Assembly: GCF_004336805.1 (NCBI RefSeq)
Contig: NZ_SJXM01000001.1
Span: 355,607 to 419,606 of the forward strand
From: Aeromicrobium sp. IC_218
Lineage (GTDB): Bacteria > Actinomycetota > Actinomycetes > Propionibacteriales > Nocardioidaceae
Length of the DNA: 64,000 bases
Reading direction: 5' to 3'
Under the pieces are notes generated by a model, which was not told the DNA's origin, searched no databases, and saw only the letters and a list, made by a program, of their open reading frames with translations. Positions 63,584-64,000 of the stretch are shown here, one piece after another (the stretch's first letter is position 1; each line of letters begins with the position of its first letter). Position numbers and translations under genes: made by a program.

Positions 63584-64000
63584 TCAGACCGAGTCCCAGC
63601 CGCCCTCGTCGTAGCCGGTGCCCGGGTCGTCGAAGCCGCCGCTGAACCCGATCACGAGGACCAGGGCGAGCAGCAGGACGGCGAGCACGACCAGCACGGT
63701 CGCGACGATGCCCATGACCATGCCCGCCGTGGCCTCGGAGCGGTTCGTCCACCGTCCGGGGTAGCGGTCGATCTCGTTGCGGGCCCGCGCGCCGGTGACC
63801 CAGGCGAAGGGCCCGACCAGCAGCGGCAGGCCGCACAGGACGCCGCCGGCCAGGGCGACCAGGCCGAGCACGAGCGCGGTCGTCGCGCTGCCGAGCTTGT
63901 TCTCGACCGGCGGCGGCGCGCCCCAGCCCGGCTGCGCCGGCTGCTGCCACCCCGGCGGCGGGGACGGCTGCTGCCATCCCGGCTGCGGCCAGCCCTGGGG
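63584..64000 (-). CDS. DUF4190-like membrane protein (5' end cut by the window)
   Basis: 138 residues are visible; the start lies beyond position 64000. The N-terminal part is Pro/Gln/Gly/Trp-rich (units such as PPPGWQQPAQPGWG). Two membrane helices follow: LVLGLVALAGGVLCGLPLLVG, then IVATVLVVLAVLLLALVLVIG, with GARARNEIDRYPGRW between, the hallmark of actinobacterial DUF4190 proteins. Function unknown; an envelope role is a guess. Confidence 0.8.
   Translation of the reverse strand, partial: PQGWPQPGWQQPSPPPGWQQPAQPGWGAPPPVENKLGSATTALVLGLVALAGGVLCGLPLLVGPFAWVTGARARNEIDRYPGRWTNRSEATAGMVMGIVATVLVVLAVLLLALVLVIGFSGGFDDPGTGYDEGGWDSV

Overview
The window is a high-GC (roughly 70 % or more by eye), gene-dense stretch of an actinobacterial chromosome. 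The gene content points to Propionibacteriales, most likely Nocardioidaceae such as Aeromicrobium or Nocardioides; that placement is inference. Pointers are a CobA-HemD fusion, a short MenE, a Cds1-type cysteine desulfhydrase, a complete 14-subunit nuo operon, menaquinone rather than ubiquinone genes, and many genes whose GTG or ATG start lies 6-8 nt after a TANNNT hexamer (leaderless transcription). Apart from small repeats there is no sign of a prophage, integrated plasmid, insertion sequence or CRISPR array.

Layout. 1-3626: heme genes (end of hemA, hemC, cobA-hemD, hemB), closed by a 20-bp hairpin shared with a convergent lytic transglycosylase (3684-4919). 5079-11075: hemL, a histidine phosphatase, and the system II cytochrome c maturation genes resA-ccdA-resB-resC. 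11210-17834: small hypotheticals, a YdcF-like membrane protein, an ABC-2 exporter, Cds1 and a YitT protein. 17835-23208: menA, menE, menC, menD and an NAD(P)-binding protein. 23212-33102: accessory metabolism (SRPBCC protein, GMC oxidoreductase plus aldehyde dehydrogenase, a large LuxR-type regulator, SGNH hydrolase, paired SMR transporters, PobA, GNAT). 33147-35131: divergent menF and menG. 35364-50904: nuoA-N, followed by a polyprenyl diphosphate synthase (50945-51937). 51998-54907: two secreted low-complexity proteins, one with 204-bp tandem repeats. 55001-64000: RarD-type permease, a degenerate NuoN-like membrane protein, YajQ, tRNA-Tyr, a 2-hydroxyacid dehydrogenase, a zinc alcohol/formaldehyde dehydrogenase with a small partner, pyrD, tRNA-Thr, tRNA-Met, rpmG, murB and the end of a DUF4190-like protein.

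The backbone is a respiratory chain neighbourhood: heme synthesis, cytochrome c assembly, the menaquinone head group (menA, C, D, E, F, G; no menB here), complex I, and probably the prenyl side chain of menaquinone. Two CRP-type palindromes lie before nuoA, one of them a perfect TGTGA-N6-TCACA.

The most unusual observations are small coupled ORFs inserted into operon junctions. Two related 27-codon ORFs, both spaced exactly 80 nt start to start, bridge ccdA-resB and resB-resC with 4-nt overlaps at both ends. A 45-codon ORF that duplicates the tail of NuoC bridges nuoC and nuoD in the same way. Also notable are a REP-like inverted repeat inside nuoE whose half-site recurs after the GNAT gene, a dispersed intergenic inverted-repeat family, and a nested palindrome before nuoA.
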